Positions 61,801-64,000 of a DNA stretch of 64,000 bases are shown here, in pieces. Source of the stretch: Pedobacter sp. L105 (GTDB lineage: Bacteria; Bacteroidota; Bacteroidia; Sphingobacteriales; Sphingobacteriaceae); NCBI RefSeq assembly GCF_009765875.1, contig NZ_LMUP01000004.1, forward strand, positions 459,353-523,352. Reading direction: 5' to 3'. The notes beneath the pieces were generated by a model that had not been told where the DNA came from, made no database searches, and saw nothing but the letters and a program-made list of their open reading frames with translations. Numbering within the stretch: position 1 is the stretch's first letter; every line of letters starts with the position of its first letter. The translations under genes and the position numbers were made by a program.

Positions 61801-61810
61801 TTTTAAGGTG

Positions 61811-62506
61811 ATGAATAAAAAGGTAAAATTTGTGGATTGGGGACTGGTAGATTACCAGGAGGCATGGGAGCGTCAGGAACTGGTTTTAAACGAAACAGTT
61901 GCCATTAAAACCAGTAACCGTAACAACGGAACGGCTGAAGAAACTCCAAATTTCCTCGTGTTTTGCGAACATCCACATGTCTATACACTGGGTAAAAGCG
62001 GCCATCCGGAAAACCTGCTGCTGGATGAAAAGGGATTGGAAGAAAAACACGCTACTTATTATAAAATCAACAGGGGTGGCGATATTACTTATCATGGCCC
62101 CGGTCAGCTGGTAGGCTATCCGATCCTTGACCTTGATAATTTTTTTACAGATATTCATTTATATCTCCGCACACTCGAAGAGGCGGTGATCCTTACTTTG
62201 CAGGATTATGGTATTCCTTCGGGAAGATATCCCGGTTATACGGGCGTATGGCTGGATGCCGATAACGAAAAAGCCAGGAAGATCTGTGCGATGGGCGTTC
62301 GCTGCAGCCGCTGGGTAACCATGCATGGCTTTGCTTTGAATGTCAATTCAAATCTTGATTATTTTAAAAATATAGTTCCCTGCGGAATAGATGATAAGGA
62401 TGTGACTTCTATGCAGCGCGAGTTAGGGTATGAAGTGAATATGGCTGAAGTGAAAGAGGTGCTTAAAAAACATATTGCCGCTCAGTTCAATATGGAGTTA
62501 TTCTAA
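61811..62506 (+). CDS. lipB: Lipoyl(octanoyl) transferase
   Basis: 231 residues. Transfers octanoyl from ACP to E2 and GcvH lysines. Seen: GGDITYHGPGQLVGYPILDL, the catalytic Lys in RKICAMGVRCSRW with HGFALNVN, and the catalytic Cys in IVPCGI. ATG 61811 is preferred; a GTG one codon upstream is possible. Downstream of the phosphopantetheinyl transferase gene in the same orientation, likely one operon. Confidence 0.95.
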   Translation: MNKKVKFVDWGLVDYQEAWERQELVLNETVAIKTSNRNNGTAEETPNFLVFCEHPHVYTLGKSGHPENLLLDEKGLEEKHATYYKINRGGDITYHGPGQLVGYPILDLDNFFTDIHLYLRTLEEAVILTLQDYGIPSGRYPGYTGVWLDADNEKARKICAMGVRCSRWVTMHGFALNVNSNLDYFKNIVPCGIDDKDVTSMQRELGYEVNMAEVKEVLKKHIAAQFNMELF

Positions 62507-62518
62507 GAATTTTATCTA

Positions 62519-62782
62519 TTACATACCTTTTCGCTTAAAACCTATCTCTGTTCTTGGCTGCTCTTCTTTTTCAATGAATTTACTTAGATAAGTGAACAGT
62601 AATTCTATTTTCTGGTCATGTTTCATGAGCTGTTTTTCAACCTGCTCTACCTTGATAAATACATCTTTATTTGCCATAAGCATTTCGCGGATACTGGCAT
62701 AAATACGAATGATCTGGATGTTGACATGTATAGCCCTTTCACTATTTAATATACAGGATAACATGGTAACCCCCTGCTCTGT
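62519..62782 (-). pseudogene. C-terminal remnant of an ORF6N domain protein
   Basis: The reading frame TEQGVTMLSCILNSERAIHV and its continuation, ending in PRTEIGFKRKGM, matches the C-terminal half of Bacteroidota ORF6N proteins, whose intact forms read FTEQGVxML at this point. A TAA codon stands directly before TEQG, and the N-terminal half (about 80 residues, DNA-binding domain) is absent. The 81-codon ORF starting at 62764 could still be translated but would lack the conserved N terminus. Likely decayed during mobile-element turnover next to the recombinase genes. Confidence 0.7.
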
Positions 62783-62798
62783 TTATGTAAGCTAAAAG

Positions 62799-62875
62799 AT
62801 TATGTAAAGTACTGCCTGGATACAGCGATAAGTTATTGATTTTTAGCTTAGTTTACCAGGAATACTTTACATAAT
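62799..62875. repeat. Inverted repeat between the ORF6N remnant and the recombinase gene
   Basis: ATTATGTAAAGTA (62799-62811) and its exact complement (62863-62875), with further complementary CCTGG/CCAGG just inside, and a second inverted pair AGCTAAAA (62790-62797)/TTTTAGCT (62841-62848). TTATGTAA also occurs as direct repeats at 62783-62790 and 62800-62807. Possible recombination site or element end; a terminator for the recombinase gene is the alternative, but there is no T-run and the loop is long. Confidence 0.6.
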
Positions 62876-62887
62876 TCTTGTATTATT

Positions 62888-63910
62888 TCACTTAAGCCCT
62901 TTTAACCATTCCAGTAGTTCTGCATTTTTCAACCAAGCAGCATCTTCAGCTGATTTCTGGTTAACATCCACGTATGCCCTTTCTAGTGCTTCACGCTTCA
63001 TTCTTGAGTCAGCCCGGGCGTATATTTCCGTGGTTGATACAGAGGTATGGCCCAAAAAGTCTCGTATGTAAACGATATTTACCCCGGCCTGAAGCAGATG
63101 CATCGCTTTTGAATGGCGTATTATATGTGGCGTAACTGTTTTAGGGAATAAGGATGGATCTATGGTCACGGCTTTTTTAACATACTTTTTTAGTATCAGG
63201 GTTATGCCCATACGTGTCAGTTTTTCATGGCGTCCGTTGCTGAATAATGGGTGCATAGCTGCATAAGGTTCCAATAACCTATTATGGGTCATATAGTTTT
63301 TAAGCAGTGAGACCTGATTTTCCATAAGTGGCACAATACGTCCTTTGCTTCCTTTACCAAAAAGCTTGATCGTATAGGGTTTATTAAAGCCAATTGAAGA
63401 TGGCACCAGATCAATCATTTCCTGTACCCGTGCAGCACTGTCGTACATTAGCGACAACAAAGCCAGGTCTCTTTGTCCTTTTGCTGACTGTTGATCAGGT
63501 TGTGTCAGTAATAGCTTAATGCCTTCAATACAGATGTAACTTATGGTAGGCTTTCCGGTTTTTTTGAATGGAATCGACAATATCCGCTGCCATTCATGCA
63601 TTTGCACAGGATGCCGGTACTGCAGATAACGAAAGAAGGAGTGCAGGGCTGCCATACGGGCATTGCGCGTAGATACACTGCATCTCCGTTCACTTTCCAA
63701 CCAGTCCAGGAATGTGATAACACATTGCTGATTGATTGACTGAAGGGTAAGTTTACCAGCATCTATGCTATACTTGGTGTTTATGAAACCAAGGAACAGG
63801 ATAAAAGTATCTTTATAAGCAGCTATTGTATTAGGGCTCACCCCTTTTTCTCCAGGCAGATAAAGCCCAAGAAAGTCGGTAAGGCTTTTCGAGAAGTCGG
63901 TTGGTTTCAT
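62888..63910 (-). CDS. Tyrosine recombinase/integrase
   Basis: 340 residues. SAM-like N-terminal core-binding domain (about 1-110, GVSPNTIAAYKDTFILFLGF) and a catalytic domain with the first Arg in SAARVQEMIDL, the HxxR box in TPHIIRHSKAMHLLQAG, a following His in LGHTSVSTTEIYARAD and the nucleophile Tyr in that segment. All active-site residues seem present. Such genes often come as trios in Bacteroidota elements; the next upstream gene overlaps it by 4 bp. Confidence 0.92.
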   Translation of the reverse strand: MKPTDFSKSLTDFLGLYLPGEKGVSPNTIAAYKDTFILFLGFINTKYSIDAGKLTLQSINQQCVITFLDWLESERRCSVSTRNARMAALHSFFRYLQYRHPVQMHEWQRILSIPFKKTGKPTISYICIEGIKLLLTQPDQQSAKGQRDLALLSLMYDSAARVQEMIDLVPSSIGFNKPYTIKLFGKGSKGRIVPLMENQVSLLKNYMTHNRLLEPYAAMHPLFSNGRHEKLTRMGITLILKKYVKKAVTIDPSLFPKTVTPHIIRHSKAMHLLQAGVNIVYIRDFLGHTSVSTTEIYARADSRMKREALERAYVDVNQKSAEDAAWLKNAELLEWLKGLK

Positions 63911-64000
63911 AATCTATCCTCCTCATTTATTTCAGGAAAAACATCTGCACTGATATCATTCTCTTTTTTTAAGAGATCGGGGTACATTTCTGCGGTTAGC
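63907..64000 (-). CDS. C-terminal end of the upstream gene, probably a second recombinase (partial)
   Basis: On the minus strand the last 30 codons read LTAEMYPDLLKKENDISADV and continue to EEDRL before a TGA that overlaps the recombinase ATG (ATGA). The 5' part lies outside the window, so identity is inferred only from the tight coupling. Confidence 0.55.
   Translation of the reverse strand, partial: LTAEMYPDLLKKENDISADVFPEINEEDRL

Noticed and set aside
62764..62782. Sequencing-error explanation for the ORF6N truncation
   Set aside because: Restoring the TAA codon would not recover the missing N-terminal domain; the sequence upstream shows no in-frame ORF6N homology, so a real truncation is more likely.
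1..64000. CRISPR array, tRNA or rRNA genes
   Set aside because: No regularly spaced identical repeats and no tRNA-like T-loop/acceptor patterns were noticed in the intergenic gaps; the only tandem repeats are the 11-bp units at 34.7-34.8 kb.

Overview
The window is a chromosomal segment of a Bacteroidota bacterium, most likely a Pedobacter-like member of the Sphingobacteriaceae. Supporting signs: at least 13 exact copies of the Bacteroidota -7 promoter element TAnnTTTG in front of genes, almost no Shine-Dalgarno sequences, several SusC/FecA-type TonB-dependent receptors, a three-gene B-type succinate dehydrogenase, BlaI/M56 pairs, and many families typical of the phylum (DUF5687, DUF4197, DUF3127, LytS/LytTR pairs). 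The genus is inferred from overall protein character, not from a marker gene. No rRNA, tRNA or CRISPR array was found.

Layout. 1-8.4 kb: 3' part of the pyruvate dehydrogenase E2 gene, hisS, a dienelactone hydrolase, Ku, a receiver-only regulator, an SDR-DUF2867 protein, and a TetR/ABC1-kinase operon. 8.6-15 kb: TonB-dependent receptor, secreted alpha/beta hydrolase, Gfo/Idh/MocA plus MtfA-like peptidase operon, OmpA-like lipoprotein. 15.2-20.8 kb: rarA-DUF5687-ABC ATPase operon, DEAD-box helicase, DUF4197. 20.9-25.3 kb: sigma factor with an anti-sigma/TonB fusion, then a phosphate unit (PhoU-like DUF47, PiT transporter, PhoR-like kinase) with Pho-box-like repeats. 25.3-28.4 kb: a radical-SAM/DUF4130 DNA-repair-like pair with a palindromic operator candidate, an HD hydrolase and an XRE regulator.

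28.7-32.4 kb is the most unusual locus: an 84-residue double-glycine precursor peptide, whose 67-residue core has no charged, aromatic or cysteine residue and is three quarters Gly, Leu and Ser, followed by a strong terminator, an HlyD-type adaptor and a C39-peptidase ABC exporter. It reads as a bacteriocin-like export system with no visible immunity gene or modifying enzyme.

32.5-46.2 kb: orphan HicB-XRE protein, RNA methyltransferase, DUF3127 protein with an SSB-like tail, an inverted array of 11-bp repeats, a two-component pair, PIF1-like helicase, dapF, DegP/HtrA protease, and the sdhCAB operon. 46.3-55.1 kb: BlaI plus M56/TonB chimera with twin operator candidates, a small membrane protein, a LytS/LytTR pair, NUDIX plus acyltransferase, a large TonB-dependent receptor. 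55.2-62.5 kb: thioredoxin-like protein, clpS, an operon with a macroglobulin/plug protein and two enzymes resembling the mitochondrial unsaturated-fatty-acid beta-oxidation pair ECI1/DECR1, then dcd, a phosphopantetheinyl transferase and lipB. 62.5-64 kb: edge of a mobile region, with an ORF6N remnant, an inverted repeat and coupled tyrosine recombinase genes running out of the window.
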